A stretch of DNA of 52,525 bases from an uncultured Oscillibacter sp. (GCA_910578935.1 CAJTSM010000018.1:1-52525); one strand, 5' to 3'; shown: positions 6,720 to 15,840, numbered from the stretch's first letter. Program-made: numbers and translations. Notes: generated by a model not told the origin, from the letters alone.

Positions 6720-8015
6720 TCATGCGGTTATAACGCAGCCGCCCTGGGGACGGATACGGAGGACGTGGCACATGCCGGGGCCCAGAAGCGCCTCCATCCC
6801 GGTCCGGAAGCGCTCCAGCTTTTCCTGGGGAACAAAAGCCTGAACGGTTCCGGCAAACCCGCCGCCATGCACCCGGATGGCACCAGAGCCCTCCAGCAGC
6901 TCCCGGCCCAGGGCCAGGACTACGGGAATCGCCTGCTGGCGGGGATCTGCGATGGACCAGGTGTTCTGGAGGTGGAGGGCGGAAGACACCCCGGAGGCAT
7001 TCACCAGGGCCAGGAAAGCTTGAAAATCGCCGCGCTCCAGAGCGTCCGCCTCCTGAACAGCCCGGCGGTCATCGTCATAGAAATGAAGAGCGCGAAGCAC
7101 GGCCCGGTCGCCGCACTCCCGCCGCAGGGCGGGAATCGCGGAACGGAAGTCTGCCTCAGGAACCTCCCGGAGGAGCTGCTTGCTGAAATGGACCGCCACG
7201 GAACGCATTTCCCGGGTGATATCGGAGTAATCCTCCGTCAGGTGCTTGGCGCTGTGGTCGGAGCCGGTGTCCACGATGCACAGCGCGTGGCCGGAACGGG
7301 CAAAGTCATAGGAGATGGGCCGGACCACCGGATTGGCGGGGTCGCCGAAGTCGATCGACACTGCGCCGCCCACGGAAGAACCCATCTGGTCCATCAATCC
7401 GCTGAGCTTTCCGAAGTGAACATTCTCCGCATACTGGCCGATTTTGGCCAATTCGACGGCGTCCAGCTCTCCGTTGCAGAAGAAGTGGTTGAGGATGTTG
7501 CCGATCAAAATCTCATAGGCCGCAGAGGAGCTGAGGCCGGAACCGGAGAGGACGTTGGATACGGCGCATGCGTCGAAGCCGCCGATGGAGCAGCCTCTCT
7601 GGACGATTCCCGCCGCCACGCCCCGGACCAGGGCGGCGGAGGTATTGGCTTCCTCAGGCCTGGGATTAAGGTCCGTCAAATCCACCTCCAGGGCGGGATA
7701 GCCCTCAGACCGGATCCGGATGACATTCCGCCCGTTGGGGGCGGCGCAGGCCAGCATGTCCATGTCCACGCTGGCGCAGAGAACACGGCCCCGCTGGTGG
7801 TCCGTGTGATTGCCCCCAAGCTCTGTGCGGCCGGGGCCGCTGAACAGGGCGGCAGGCGCGTCGTCCCGGGGAGAATAAGCGTCCGACAGGTCTTTTGCAA
7901 CATGGAGGGCCCGGGACTTGGCCTGGTCCAGCCCTCCGGCGGTGTACACGGCGGTCAGAGGGGCGTCGCACTGACCGCCCTCCAACGCCTGGAACAGCTG
8001 TTTGCAGGAATACAT
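6720..8015 (-). CDS. galK: Galactokinase
   Basis: Galactokinase phosphorylates galactose to galactose-1-phosphate with ATP (GHMP kinase fold). The 431-aa protein has the galactokinase signature GRTELGGNHTDH (about residues 63-74), the ATP-binding loop LSGSGLSSSAAYE (about 155-167) and the C-terminal motif HGGGFAGTVQ. It is slightly longer than average because of a roughly 45-residue N-terminal region. AGGAGG lies upstream of the ATG. It is the first gene of the galKT operon. Confidence 0.95.
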   Translation of the reverse strand: MYSCKQLFQALEGGQCDAPLTAVYTAGGLDQAKSRALHVAKDLSDAYSPRDDAPAALFSGPGRTELGGNHTDHQRGRVLCASVDMDMLACAAPNGRNVIRIRSEGYPALEVDLTDLNPRPEEANTSAALVRGVAAGIVQRGCSIGGFDACAVSNVLSGSGLSSSAAYEILIGNILNHFFCNGELDAVELAKIGQYAENVHFGKLSGLMDQMGSSVGGAVSIDFGDPANPVVRPISYDFARSGHALCIVDTGSDHSAKHLTEDYSDITREMRSVAVHFSKQLLREVPEADFRSAIPALRRECGDRAVLRALHFYDDDRRAVQEADALERGDFQAFLALVNASGVSSALHLQNTWSIADPRQQAIPVVLALGRELLEGSGAIRVHGGGFAGTVQAFVPQEKLERFRTGMEALLGPGMCHVLRIRPQGGCVITA

Positions 8016-8045
8016 AATCTCCGCCTCCTTTTTCTAGTCTTGTCC

Positions 8046-8074
8046 AGTATAGTCAATTTCCGGATGGAATACAA
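8046..8074 (-). promoter_or_regulatory. Probable promoter of galKT
   Basis: On the minus strand TTGTAT (8074-8069) and TATACT (8051-8046) are 17 bases apart, just after the end of the M19 dipeptidase gene. The -10 is good and the -35 is weak, which suggests help from an activator or a low basal level. Confidence 0.55.
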
Positions 8075-8076
8075 TC

Positions 8077-9054
8077 TTAAATTTTTGTATCTTCCCCGAA
8101 AATTCTTAGAAAATTTCCGTGGGCGATCATCGCCTGTTCCGCCTGGGTCATCCCCAGCCGTGCCAGGCAGTCCAAAAAGGCGGCGGCATGCCCGCAGTCC
8201 TCCAATCCACGGGCTGCTTCGTTGCCGGGGGAGCCCATGAACTCGCAGAAGTCAAAGCCGCAGGCCACGTGTTCCACGCCCATGACCTCCGCCATGTGAA
8301 CGGCGTGGAGGGCCAGGGTTTCCACTGTCTGCTGTTCGGGGTCCTGGTGAATGAAGCTGCTGTAGGCGTTCACCCCCACCACTCCGCCGCTGTCCCGGAT
8401 GGCCCGCAGTTGCTCGTCGGTGAGATTCCGGGGAACGCTGCACAGCGCGCGGCAGTTTGAGTGGGAGGCGATCACGGGGCCGTGAGCCGTCTTCAAGACC
8501 TCTTGAAGGCCGCCGTCATTCAGGTGGGAGACGTCGATCAGCATACCCAAGCTCTCCATCCGGCGGAGGGCCCGGCGGCCCAAGTCCGTCAGACCCAGGG
8601 CAGGGTCCTGGGCGGCTCCGGCGGCAAAGCGGTTCTGCTCGTTCCAAGTCAGCATCCCCATCCGAATACCCAGGGAAAAAAGACGGTCCAGTTCCTCCGG
8701 GGTTTCCAGACCCTCCATGCCTTCGATAGACAAAAAGGCGTAGATTTTCCCTTTCGCCCGGGCGGCCGACGCCTCCTCCGCTGTGCGGACTACCGCCAGC
8801 CAGGGGCACTCGGCGAACTCCGCCTGGGCACAGGCGAGCATGACTTCCAGCCGGTGGGAAGCGCTCTTTGAGCCGGGGACACTCTCCCAGAAGGTCTGGC
8901 CCTGTCCCCGGCCATACCAGAGGGCAAGAACCAGACCCTCAATTCCGCCCCGGCGGAGGCGGGCCAAATGGCGGCGCTCCAGCACATGGGTTTCGCCCGC
9001 CAGACGGCGGCGAGTCACATCGTAAAGAAGATCGGAATGTCCGTCGAAAATCAT
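8077..9054 (-). CDS. Membrane-type dipeptidase, peptidase family M19
   Basis: The M19 (renal dipeptidase-like) family consists of zinc hydrolases that cleave dipeptides, often with a D-amino acid at the C-terminal side. The 325-aa protein has the metal-binding start DGHSDLLYD (H and D ligands), the SHSNCRAL motif, and RNLTDEQLRAIRDSGGVVGVN, all typical. There is no signal peptide, so it is likely cytoplasmic. The start has GAAAGGAG upstream. The gene has its own promoter. Confidence 0.92.
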   Translation of the reverse strand: MIFDGHSDLLYDVTRRRLAGETHVLERRHLARLRRGGIEGLVLALWYGRGQGQTFWESVPGSKSASHRLEVMLACAQAEFAECPWLAVVRTAEEASAARAKGKIYAFLSIEGMEGLETPEELDRLFSLGIRMGMLTWNEQNRFAAGAAQDPALGLTDLGRRALRRMESLGMLIDVSHLNDGGLQEVLKTAHGPVIASHSNCRALCSVPRNLTDEQLRAIRDSGGVVGVNAYSSFIHQDPEQQTVETLALHAVHMAEVMGVEHVACGFDFCEFMGSPGNEAARGLEDCGHAAAFLDCLARLGMTQAEQAMIAHGNFLRIFGEDTKI

Positions 9055-9095
9055 TATTAGGCTCCTTTCCCCCGGCGGGACTGCCGGGGCGCTTT

Positions 9096-9125
9096 ATTGT
9101 ATTCCAAACAGCAGTGAAATAGCAA
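9096..9125 (-). promoter_or_regulatory. Probable promoter of the M19 dipeptidase
   Basis: On the minus strand TTGCTA (9125-9120) and TACAAT (9101-9096) are 18 bases apart. A GC-rich hairpin (CCCCGGC/GCCGGGG) lies between the promoter and the Shine-Dalgarno site. Confidence 0.6.
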
Positions 9126-9209
9126 GAGGGTTTTCGCTTTTTTTGGGAAAATCTCGTCTACCCCCTATGCAAAACCGGAAAAATACGTTAAAATAGGAAT
9201 CGTTGTATA

Positions 9210-9385
9210 GTCAACGCAGTTGAAAAGGAGCTTTAACTCCTTTTCAACCGGCAGACCGCAGGTCTGCCGGCGCGCATAGCGCGAGTGCATTTCCTATGAA
9301 GCCGCGCGCAGAGGGCCGCTTTGCGGCCCGAACCACCGCCCAGCGGCGGTTTGTGGAAAAAAATCCAATGGATTTTTCCACTGTG
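9210..9385 (+). repeat. Hairpin-dense intergenic element before pyrH
   Basis: The 384-base gap between the dipeptidase and pyrH holds no gene but has at least five successive inverted repeats. They are CGTTG/CAACG; a 12-bp stem GTTGAAAAGGAG; a perfect 10-bp stem CCGGCAGACC with GCA loop; GGGCCGC/GCGGCCC; and a long stem beginning GTGGAAAAA near 9354. It looks like a composite of intergenic hairpin repeats or a structured mRNA leader. I do not recognise a known riboswitch. Confidence 0.55.
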
Positions 9386-9438
9386 TTGGCTGTAAAATCC
9401 CAATAGGAACGACATATTCGGAAAAGGGAGGTCACGCG

Positions 9439-10155
9439 ATGACAAAACCTGTATACCGGCGGGTGTTGCTGAAAATCAGCGGCGAGGCCCTGGCCGGAGA
9501 CAAGCACACCGGGCTGGACTTCCAGATGATCGGCCGGGTCTGCGACGTGGTGAAGGAATGCCTGAACCTGGGCGTTCAGGTGGGATTGGTAGTCGGCGGC
9601 GGTAACTTCTGGCGGGGAGCCAAAGACGGCGGGGGCCGCATGGAGCGAACCCGGGCGGACCACATGGGAATGCTGGCCACCGTCATGAACTGCCTGGCCG
9701 TGGCCGACGTGTGCGAACAGAAGGGCATCCCCGTCCGGGTTCAGACAGCCATCGAGATGCGGCCCATCGCCGAGCCCTACATCCGCTCCCGGGCCATCCG
9801 GCATTTGGAAAAGGGGCGGGTGGTCATCTTCGGCTGCGGCACCGGCAATCCCTTCTTCTCTACGGACACTGCCGCCGTCCTCCGGGCCGCCGAGATCGGC
9901 GCGGAGGTCATCCTCCTGGCGAAGAATGTGGACGGCGTCTACTCCGCCGACCCGGTAAAGGACCCCAGCGCCGTGAAATATGACTCCATCAGCTACGACG
10001 ACGTGCTGGCCCAGCACCTGATGGTGATGGACACCACGGCCACGTCCCTCTCCATGGACAACCACATCCCCGTGCTGCTCTTCGCCCTGAAGGACCCGGA
10101 GAATATTGTGCGGGCCGTCTGCGGCGAGAAGGTAGGCACAATTGTAAAAGAGTGA
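9439..10155 (+). CDS. pyrH: Uridylate (UMP) kinase
   Basis: PyrH phosphorylates UMP to UDP with ATP; bacterial enzymes are hexamers of the amino-acid-kinase fold and are regulated by GTP and UTP. The 238-aa protein begins with LLKISGEALAG and contains GGGNFWRGA, DHMGMLATVMN and GTGNPFFSTDTAAVLRA, all standard PyrH blocks. GGGAGG precedes the ATG. It leads the conserved pyrH-frr-uppS-cdsA-dxr-rseP-ispG-polC cluster. The usual upstream rpsB-tsf pair is absent here. Confidence 0.97.
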   Translation: MTKPVYRRVLLKISGEALAGDKHTGLDFQMIGRVCDVVKECLNLGVQVGLVVGGGNFWRGAKDGGGRMERTRADHMGMLATVMNCLAVADVCEQKGIPVRVQTAIEMRPIAEPYIRSRAIRHLEKGRVVIFGCGTGNPFFSTDTAAVLRAAEIGAEVILLAKNVDGVYSADPVKDPSAVKYDSISYDDVLAQHLMVMDTTATSLSMDNHIPVLLFALKDPENIVRAVCGEKVGTIVKE

Positions 10156-10202
10156 CCGAAACCATACACAGGATTTGAAAGATTGAAAGGAGCGTCTCCA
10201 TT

Positions 10203-10760
10203 ATGTTAAAGGACGAATACAAGGTATACGAAGATAAGATGAAAAAAAGCATTGATTCCGTGGCGGCGGACTTCGCCTCCGTCCGGGCGGGCCGGGCCAA
10301 CGCCGCCGTGCTGGACCGGATTATGGTGGACTATTACGGCAGCCCCACCCCCATCCAGCAGATTGCCGCCATCTCCTCTCCGGACCCCCGGACCCTGCTG
10401 ATCTCCCCCTGGGACGGCTCCGCCCTGAAGTTGATTGAAAAGGCCATTCAGAACTCGGACCTGGGCATCAATCCCCAGAATGACGGGAAAGCTCTGCGCC
10501 TGGCCTTCCCTCAGCTGACGGAGGAGCGCCGGAAAGAGCTGGTCAAGCAGATCCGCAAGTACGCCGAGGGCGGCAAGGTCGCCGTGCGGAACATCCGCCG
10601 GGACGCTATGGACAATTTCAAGAAACAGGAGAAGAAGTCCGAGATCACCGAGGACGAGCTGAAGCAGGTAGAAAAGGACTTCCAGAAGCTCACCGACGAG
10701 AGCTGCAAAAAGCTGGACGAACTGCTGGCCAAAAAGGAAAAGGAATTGATGGCGGTCTGA
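10203..10760 (+). CDS. frr: Ribosome recycling factor
   Basis: RRF works with EF-G to split the post-termination ribosome. The 185-aa length is exact for the family. Recognisable blocks are SVRAGRANAAVLDRI, YYGSPTPIQQIA and the C-terminal helix RKELVKQIRKYAEGGKVAVRNIRRDA. GAAAGGAG lies before the ATG. The stop overlaps the uppS start (TGATG), so the two are translationally coupled. Confidence 0.97.
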   Translation: MLKDEYKVYEDKMKKSIDSVAADFASVRAGRANAAVLDRIMVDYYGSPTPIQQIAAISSPDPRTLLISPWDGSALKLIEKAIQNSDLGINPQNDGKALRLAFPQLTEERRKELVKQIRKYAEGGKVAVRNIRRDAMDNFKKQEKKSEITEDELKQVEKDFQKLTDESCKKLDELLAKKEKELMAV

Positions 10761-11497
10761 TGGCGGAAAATAAGAACGAAACGGGGCGGCTCGCGCCGCC
10801 CCGCCATATTGCGATCATCATGGACGGCAATGGCCGCTGGGCGACGAAGCGGGGCCTCCCCCGAACGGCGGGGCATAAGGCCGGGGCGGAAACCTTCCGA
10901 AAAATCGCCACGTACTGCAAGGACATCGGTGTGAAGTACCTGACGGTCTACGCCTTCTCCACAGAAAACTGGAAGCGCTCCGAGACGGAGGTTGCCGCCA
11001 TCATGGCGCTTTTGAAGAAGTACCTCCTGGAGGCGGTGGACACCATGGAGCGGGACCACATCCGGCTCCACTTCTTCGGGGACATGACCCCCATCGCCCC
11101 GGAGCTCCGGGCTTTGGCCCGGGAGACGGACGAGATTACGGAGCACTTGAGCCGTGACGATTTCCAGGCCAACGTCTGCTTGAACTACGGCGGGCGGGAT
11201 GAGATTCTCCGGGCGGCGAGGCGCTTTGCCGCCGGCTGCGCCGCCGGGACGAGGAAGCCGGAGGAGCTGGACGAGGCGGTTTTTTCCGGCTATCTGGATT
11301 CCGCCGGGATTCCGGACCCGGAGCTCATCATCCGCCCCAGCGGGGAACTGCGGCTTTCGAACTTCCTGCTCTGGCAGTGCGCCTATTCGGAATTTTACTA
11401 CACGGATACCCTCTGGCCGGATTTCGACGAGAAGGAGATCGACCGGGCCATCGCGGCCTATCACGCCCGGGACCGGCGGTTCGGCGGCGTGAAGTAG
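10760..11497 (+). CDS. uppS: Undecaprenyl diphosphate synthase
   Basis: UppS condenses eight isopentenyl diphosphates onto farnesyl diphosphate to make the C55 carrier for wall synthesis. The 245-aa protein has HIAIIMDGNGRWA with the catalytic aspartate, GHKAGAETF, YAFSTENWKR, and the C-terminal LIIRPSGELRLSNFLLWQ block. It begins inside the frr stop codon. Its substrates come from the dxr and ispG pathway genes downstream in the same cluster. Confidence 0.97.
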   Translation: MAENKNETGRLAPPRHIAIIMDGNGRWATKRGLPRTAGHKAGAETFRKIATYCKDIGVKYLTVYAFSTENWKRSETEVAAIMALLKKYLLEAVDTMERDHIRLHFFGDMTPIAPELRALARETDEITEHLSRDDFQANVCLNYGGRDEILRAARRFAAGCAAGTRKPEELDEAVFSGYLDSAGIPDPELIIRPSGELRLSNFLLWQCAYSEFYYTDTLWPDFDEKEIDRAIAAYHARDRRFGGVK

Positions 11498-11516
11498 GGA
11501 GAAGGGAGGAAATCCC

Positions 11517-12314
11517 ATGAAATCGAGGATATTGGTTGCCGTGGTGGGTATCCCGGCGCTTCTCTATGTGGTGCTGGCAGCGCCTCCGTTTGCTATGCTG
11601 GTCGCACTGCATCTTCTGGCGGGTATCGGGGCCATGGAGCTCCAGCGCTGTGTCAGCGGCGTGAAAGAAAGCGGGATGGTGGCCTTGAGCGTCGCCGCCG
11701 CAGTCTTTACGGTGGAGTGGTATTATGATCGCCCCGCCCATGCGGCCATGCTGTTTTTGCTGGAAGCCCTGGTGTTTTTTGGCTATGCTATTTTCAAGGG
11801 CGGAGAAGTCAAGTTCAACCAGATCATGGCGGGCCTCTTTGGGAGCATTGCTATTGGCTGGTCCTTTTCCTCCTTCCTCCGGCTGGAGGCCTCCGGTATT
11901 CACCGGGGGTATCTGCTCCTGCCCTTCATCCTCAGCTTCGCCTGCGACACCTTTGCCTTCTTCGCCGGGCTCACTTTGGGAAAGCACAAGCTGGCCCCCA
12001 AGGTCAGCCCCAAGAAAACCATTGAAGGTTCCGTCGGGGGCCTGGTGGGAAATGTGGCTTGCGGCCTCCTGTTCGTGTGGGTCATGGACCGTTTCTTCGG
12101 CGGCTCCGCCATCGGCTATGGCCCCATGGCTTTGCTGGCCCTCCTCTGCGGCGTGGTGGCCCAGATTGGGGACTTGAGCTTTTCTCTTATCAAGCGGGAA
12201 TTTGGGATTAAAGACTACGGACGCCTCTTCCTGGCCCACGGCGGCGTGCTGGACCGTTTTGACAGCGTACTGTTCGTGGCCCCGGTGATTGAGATTATTT
12301 TCAGCTTTCTGTAA
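11517..12314 (+). CDS. cdsA: Phosphatidate cytidylyltransferase
   Basis: CdsA makes CDP-diacylglycerol from CTP and phosphatidic acid at the membrane. The 265-aa protein is almost entirely hydrophobic helices. It ends with the family signature in the form SLIKREFGIKDYGRLFLAHGG followed by LDRFDS (about residues 221-247). AGGAGG precedes the ATG. A 19-base gap separates it from uppS and another from dxr. Confidence 0.96.
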   Translation: MKSRILVAVVGIPALLYVVLAAPPFAMLVALHLLAGIGAMELQRCVSGVKESGMVALSVAAAVFTVEWYYDRPAHAAMLFLLEALVFFGYAIFKGGEVKFNQIMAGLFGSIAIGWSFSSFLRLEASGIHRGYLLLPFILSFACDTFAFFAGLTLGKHKLAPKVSPKKTIEGSVGGLVGNVACGLLFVWVMDRFFGGSAIGYGPMALLALLCGVVAQIGDLSFSLIKREFGIKDYGRLFLAHGGVLDRFDSVLFVAPVIEIIFSFL

Positions 12315-12332
12315 TAGAATAGAGATGGAGAC

Positions 12333-13484
12333 ATGACAAAGACGATTTCAATTTTGGGTTCTACCGGCTCGATCGGCCGGCAGACTCTGGACGTGGCGGA
12401 GCAGCTGGGGCTGACGGTGGCCGCCATCACCGCTCACAACAGTGTGGAGCTGGCGGAGGAGCAGGCCCGGAAATTCCGGCCCCGTCAGGTCATCATGACC
12501 GACGAGGCGGCGGCAAAGGACTTAAAGGTCCGGCTGGCGGACACGGACACCCACGTCCACGGCGGCGTCTCCGCCCTCTCCACGGCGGCGACCTTGCCGG
12601 GGGTGGACACGGTGGTCACCGCCGTAGTGGGCATGGTGGGCCTCAAGCCCACGCTGGCCGCCATCCGGGAGGGCAAGCGCATCGCCCTGGCGAACAAAGA
12701 AACCCTGGTTTGCGCCGGGGAGCTGGTGATGGAAGCGGCGGAGAAGAGAGGGGCGGAAATTGTCCCCGTGGACTCGGAGCACTCCGCCATTTTCCAGTGC
12801 GTCCAGGGCTGCCTGGACCGGGGGGAGATTCGCCGGGTGATTCTGACCTGCTCCGGCGGACCCTTCTATGGGATGTGCCGGGAAGAAGTGGCAAAGAAGA
12901 CCCGGGCGGACGCATTGCAGCATCCCAACTGGAAGATGGGTCCCAAGATTACCGTGGACTGTGCCACGCTGATGAACAAGGGCCTGGAGGTCATTGAGGC
13001 CATGCGCCTCTACCGTCTCCCCCTGACCCGGGTGAAGGTGGCCGTCCACCGCCAGAGCATCGTTCACTCTCTGGTAGAGTTCCGGGACGGAGCGGTGCTG
13101 GCCCAGTTGGGGACGCCGGATATGCGCCTGCCGATCCGGTATGCCATGACCTACCCACAGCGGGCGGAATCGGCGGCGGAGCCGCTGAATCTTCTGAACT
13201 GTCCGCCGCTGACCTTCGAAGAACCGGACCGGGGAACCTTCCCCTGCCTCCGCCTTGCGGAGGTGGCTGCGGCCAAGGGGGGCACCGCCTGCGCGGTGCT
13301 GAATGCCGCCAACGAAGAGGCGGTGCGGCTGTTCCTGGAGGACCGCATCGGCTTTCAGGACATCTTTGACCTCACGGCCCGGGCTATGACGGAGCTGCCC
13401 GTCATCTGCAGGCCCAGTCTCCCGGACATCCTGGAGGCGGACGCGGCGGCCCGGCGGGAAGTGCTGAAAAACTTCAACCTGTAA
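12333..13484 (+). CDS. dxr: 1-deoxy-D-xylulose 5-phosphate reductoisomerase
   Basis: Dxr converts DXP to MEP with NADPH, the committed step of the MEP isoprenoid pathway. The 383-aa protein has the NADPH motif GSTGSIGRQTLDV at the N-terminus, LANKETLVCAG, the catalytic segment VPVDSEHSAIFQ, TCSGGPF, and ATLMNKGLEVIEA. It is in the same operon as ispG, a late step in the same pathway. Confidence 0.97.
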   Translation: MTKTISILGSTGSIGRQTLDVAEQLGLTVAAITAHNSVELAEEQARKFRPRQVIMTDEAAAKDLKVRLADTDTHVHGGVSALSTAATLPGVDTVVTAVVGMVGLKPTLAAIREGKRIALANKETLVCAGELVMEAAEKRGAEIVPVDSEHSAIFQCVQGCLDRGEIRRVILTCSGGPFYGMCREEVAKKTRADALQHPNWKMGPKITVDCATLMNKGLEVIEAMRLYRLPLTRVKVAVHRQSIVHSLVEFRDGAVLAQLGTPDMRLPIRYAMTYPQRAESAAEPLNLLNCPPLTFEEPDRGTFPCLRLAEVAAAKGGTACAVLNAANEEAVRLFLEDRIGFQDIFDLTARAMTELPVICRPSLPDILEADAAARREVLKNFNL

Positions 13485-13499
13485 TCTGTCAAAAAATTC

Positions 13500-13560
13500 T
13501 TTTTGCCAGACTGAGTAAGTTTTCAGAACCCGGGGGAAGTTTTGAAAACTTGTGAGAAAT
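13500..13560. repeat. Intergenic hairpin module shared with 32.88 kb
   Basis: The stretch CCAG-A-CTGAG-T-AAGTTTTC (13507-13523) followed by a matching GAAAACTT about 25 bases on is nearly identical to a module at about 32881-32916. It lies in the 244-base gap between dxr and rseP and could fold through AAGTTTTC/GAAAACTT. Confidence 0.5.
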
Positions 13561-13672
13561 TGCAGGAAAACCCTCCTGGATTTATCTCCGCGCTAAGAGC
13601 CGCCGCAAGCGGCGGTTGCGCTCCGAAACGCGTCTGCGGGCGCAGCCGTGCACGCCATTCCTTCCCGTCAAA
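13555..13672 (-). repeat. Dispersed intergenic repeat, copy A
   Basis: The reverse complement of this stretch matches 34545-34660 over roughly 115 bases with only scattered differences. The shared core includes GGCTGCGCCCGCAG, GCGTTTCGGAGCGCA and CCGCCGCTTGCGGCGG, the last a self-complementary hairpin. The two copies lie in opposite orientation, in different intergenic gaps. No transposase is present, so it resembles a REP- or MITE-type element. Confidence 0.75.
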
Positions 13673-13728
13673 TTGCTTTTCCAAATTTTTCGACAAACTG
13701 GAACTATATCAATAAGGAGCGCGTTTCC

Positions 13729-14799
13729 ATGAGCTTCATCTATGTTCTGGCAGGTATTTTCATCTTTGGTTTCCTGGTTGCCGTCCACGAGCTGGGCCAC
13801 TTCCTGGCGGCGCGGCTCTGCGGTGTGCGGGTCAACGAATTCTCCATCGGAATGGGCCCGATGCTGTGGCATAAGGAGACGGAGGAAACCCGATATTCTC
13901 TCCGGCTTTTGCCCATCGGGGGCTTTTGCGCTCTGGAGGGAGAGGACGGAGATACCGGAGACGAGCGCAGCTTCATCCGCCAGGGCTTCTGGAAGAAGTT
14001 CGTGATTCTAGCCGCCGGGTCCTTCATGAACCTATTGGCCGGGGTGGTGGTCATCGCCTGTATTTTTTCCACGGCTACGGGCTTTTACGTGGACCAAGTG
14101 GCCGGGTTTTCCGAGGGCTTCCCCCTGGAGGGGGAGGAGGGACTGTTGGAGGGCGATGTCTTCTATAAGATCGACGGCTGGCGGACCTACCTCCGGGGGG
14201 ACGCGGCCCTGTTCCTCCGCTTCAACGATGGGAAGGGCGTCGATGTTGAAGTCATCCGGGATGGGGAGAAGGTGGTCTTAAAGGACCTGCCCTTGTACCG
14301 GGGGACCTACGACGGCCAGCCGGAGCGCTTCGGCCTGATGGTGGGGGCCGCCCGGGTTCCGGCTACCTTTTTGACGACAGTGAAGTTCACCGGCTACCAG
14401 ACTTTGGACTTTGTCCAGCAGGTATGGTTCAGCCTGGCCCAGCTGGTTAAGGGCAACGTGGGACTTTCAGAGGTCAGCGGCCCGGTGGGTATTGTCTCCT
14501 CCTTGACGGAGGTGGGCAGCGCCTCCAAAACGGTTCTGGACGCCTTTGAGAACATCGCCTTTTTCGGGGCCCTCATCGCCATCAATCTGGCGGTGATGAA
14601 CCTGCTGCCGGTTCCGGCTCTGGACGGGGGACGTATTTTCTTCCTGGCTGTCGACGCGCTGGCCATGCTTTTCTTCAAGCGGAAGGTGCCGGAAAAGTAT
14701 CAGGCGGCGGTAAACGCGGCTTGCTTCGCCCTGTTGATGGGCGTGATGCTGCTGGTGACGCTGAAGGACGTCGGGCAGCTGTTTCTGCGGGAGGGATAA
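13729..14799 (+). CDS. rseP: Site-2 intramembrane zinc metalloprotease RseP/RasP
   Basis: This membrane-embedded protease cleaves anti-sigma factors and remnant signal peptides. The 356-aa protein has the zinc motif HELGH near residue 21, a central PDZ region, and the second membrane motif NLLPVPALDGGRI. I chose the ATG at 13729 because AAGGAG precedes it and the protein then starts with the usual hydrophobic helix; the in-frame upstream extension runs into the intergenic repeat. Its place between dxr and ispG is conserved in Firmicutes. Confidence 0.94.
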   Translation: MSFIYVLAGIFIFGFLVAVHELGHFLAARLCGVRVNEFSIGMGPMLWHKETEETRYSLRLLPIGGFCALEGEDGDTGDERSFIRQGFWKKFVILAAGSFMNLLAGVVVIACIFSTATGFYVDQVAGFSEGFPLEGEEGLLEGDVFYKIDGWRTYLRGDAALFLRFNDGKGVDVEVIRDGEKVVLKDLPLYRGTYDGQPERFGLMVGAARVPATFLTTVKFTGYQTLDFVQQVWFSLAQLVKGNVGLSEVSGPVGIVSSLTEVGSASKTVLDAFENIAFFGALIAINLAVMNLLPVPALDGGRIFFLAVDALAMLFFKRKVPEKYQAAVNAACFALLMGVMLLVTLKDVGQLFLREG

Positions 14800-14802
14800 C
14801 GT

Positions 14803-15840
14803 ATGACAAAGCGCTTGATGGTGGGCAAGGTTTCAGTGGGCGGCGGCGCGCCGGTATCCATCCAGTCCATGTGCAACACGAAAACGGACGACGTTGCCGC
14901 TACAGTGAATCAGATCAAGACTCTGGAGGCCGCTGGGTGCGAGATCATCCGGGTAGCTATCCCGGACCAGGCGGCGGCGGAGGCTGTGGATAAAATTAAG
15001 GAACAAATTTCCATTCCCTTGATTGCCGATATTCACTTCAACTATAAATTTGCCCTGGCCTGCGCGGAGCGGGGGATCGACGCCATCCGCATCAACCCCG
15101 GAAACATCGGCGGGGAGGAGAAGGTCAAGGCCGTGGCGGACGCCTGCCGCAAGCGGAACATTCCCATTCGAGTAGGAGTCAACGGCGGCTCCCTGGAAAA
15201 GGAGCTCCGGGCGAAATATGGCGGCGTTACCGCCGAAGCCCTGGTGGAGAGCGCCCTGGGACAGGCCCGGCTGTTGAACCGGTTTGACTTCGACGACATT
15301 TGTTTTTCCGTCAAGTGCTCCGACGTGCCGCTGACCATGGCGGCGTACTTAGCTCTCAGCAAACAGACGGACTATCCCCTCCACCTGGGTGTCACCGAGG
15401 CGGGAACGCCGTCTATGGGCCTGGTGAAGTCCGCTATGGGCATCGGGGGCCTCCTCTGCCTGGGGGTGGGGGACACCCTCCGGGTGACCCTCACCGCCGA
15501 CCCGGTGGAGGAGATCTATGCCGCCAAGAAGATTCTCAGGGCGGCGGGCCTCCGGAAGGAGGGGGTGAACCTGATCGCCTGTCCCACCTGCGGCCGGACC
15601 CGGATCGACCTGATCCCCATGGCCGAGGAGGTGGAGCGCCGCCTGGCGGGCTGTGAGAAGAACCTCACTGTGGCGGTGATGGGCTGCGCCGTCAACGGCC
15701 CGGGAGAGGCCGCCGCCGCCGACATCGGCATCGCCGGGGGAAAGGGCGAGGGCCTGCTGTTCCGCAAGGGGGAGATTCTCTATAAGGTCCCCCAGGAGCG
15801 GCTGGTGGACGCGCTGATGGAAGAGATTGAGAAGCTGTAG
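14803..15840 (+). CDS. ispG: 4-hydroxy-3-methylbut-2-enyl diphosphate synthase (flavodoxin)
   Basis: IspG (GcpE) reduces MEcPP to HMBPP using a [4Fe-4S] cluster, the next-to-last MEP pathway step. The 345-aa protein has a TIM-barrel half (VSIQSMCNTKTDD, INPGNIGG, GVNGGSLE) and a C-terminal half carrying the cluster cysteines in CPTCGRTRIDL and GCAVNGPGEA. The start follows rseP by 3 bases, showing tight coupling. Confidence 0.97.
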   Translation: MTKRLMVGKVSVGGGAPVSIQSMCNTKTDDVAATVNQIKTLEAAGCEIIRVAIPDQAAAEAVDKIKEQISIPLIADIHFNYKFALACAERGIDAIRINPGNIGGEEKVKAVADACRKRNIPIRVGVNGGSLEKELRAKYGGVTAEALVESALGQARLLNRFDFDDICFSVKCSDVPLTMAAYLALSKQTDYPLHLGVTEAGTPSMGLVKSAMGIGGLLCLGVGDTLRVTLTADPVEEIYAAKKILRAAGLRKEGVNLIACPTCGRTRIDLIPMAEEVERRLAGCEKNLTVAVMGCAVNGPGEAAAADIGIAGGKGEGLLFRKGEILYKVPQERLVDALMEEIEKL

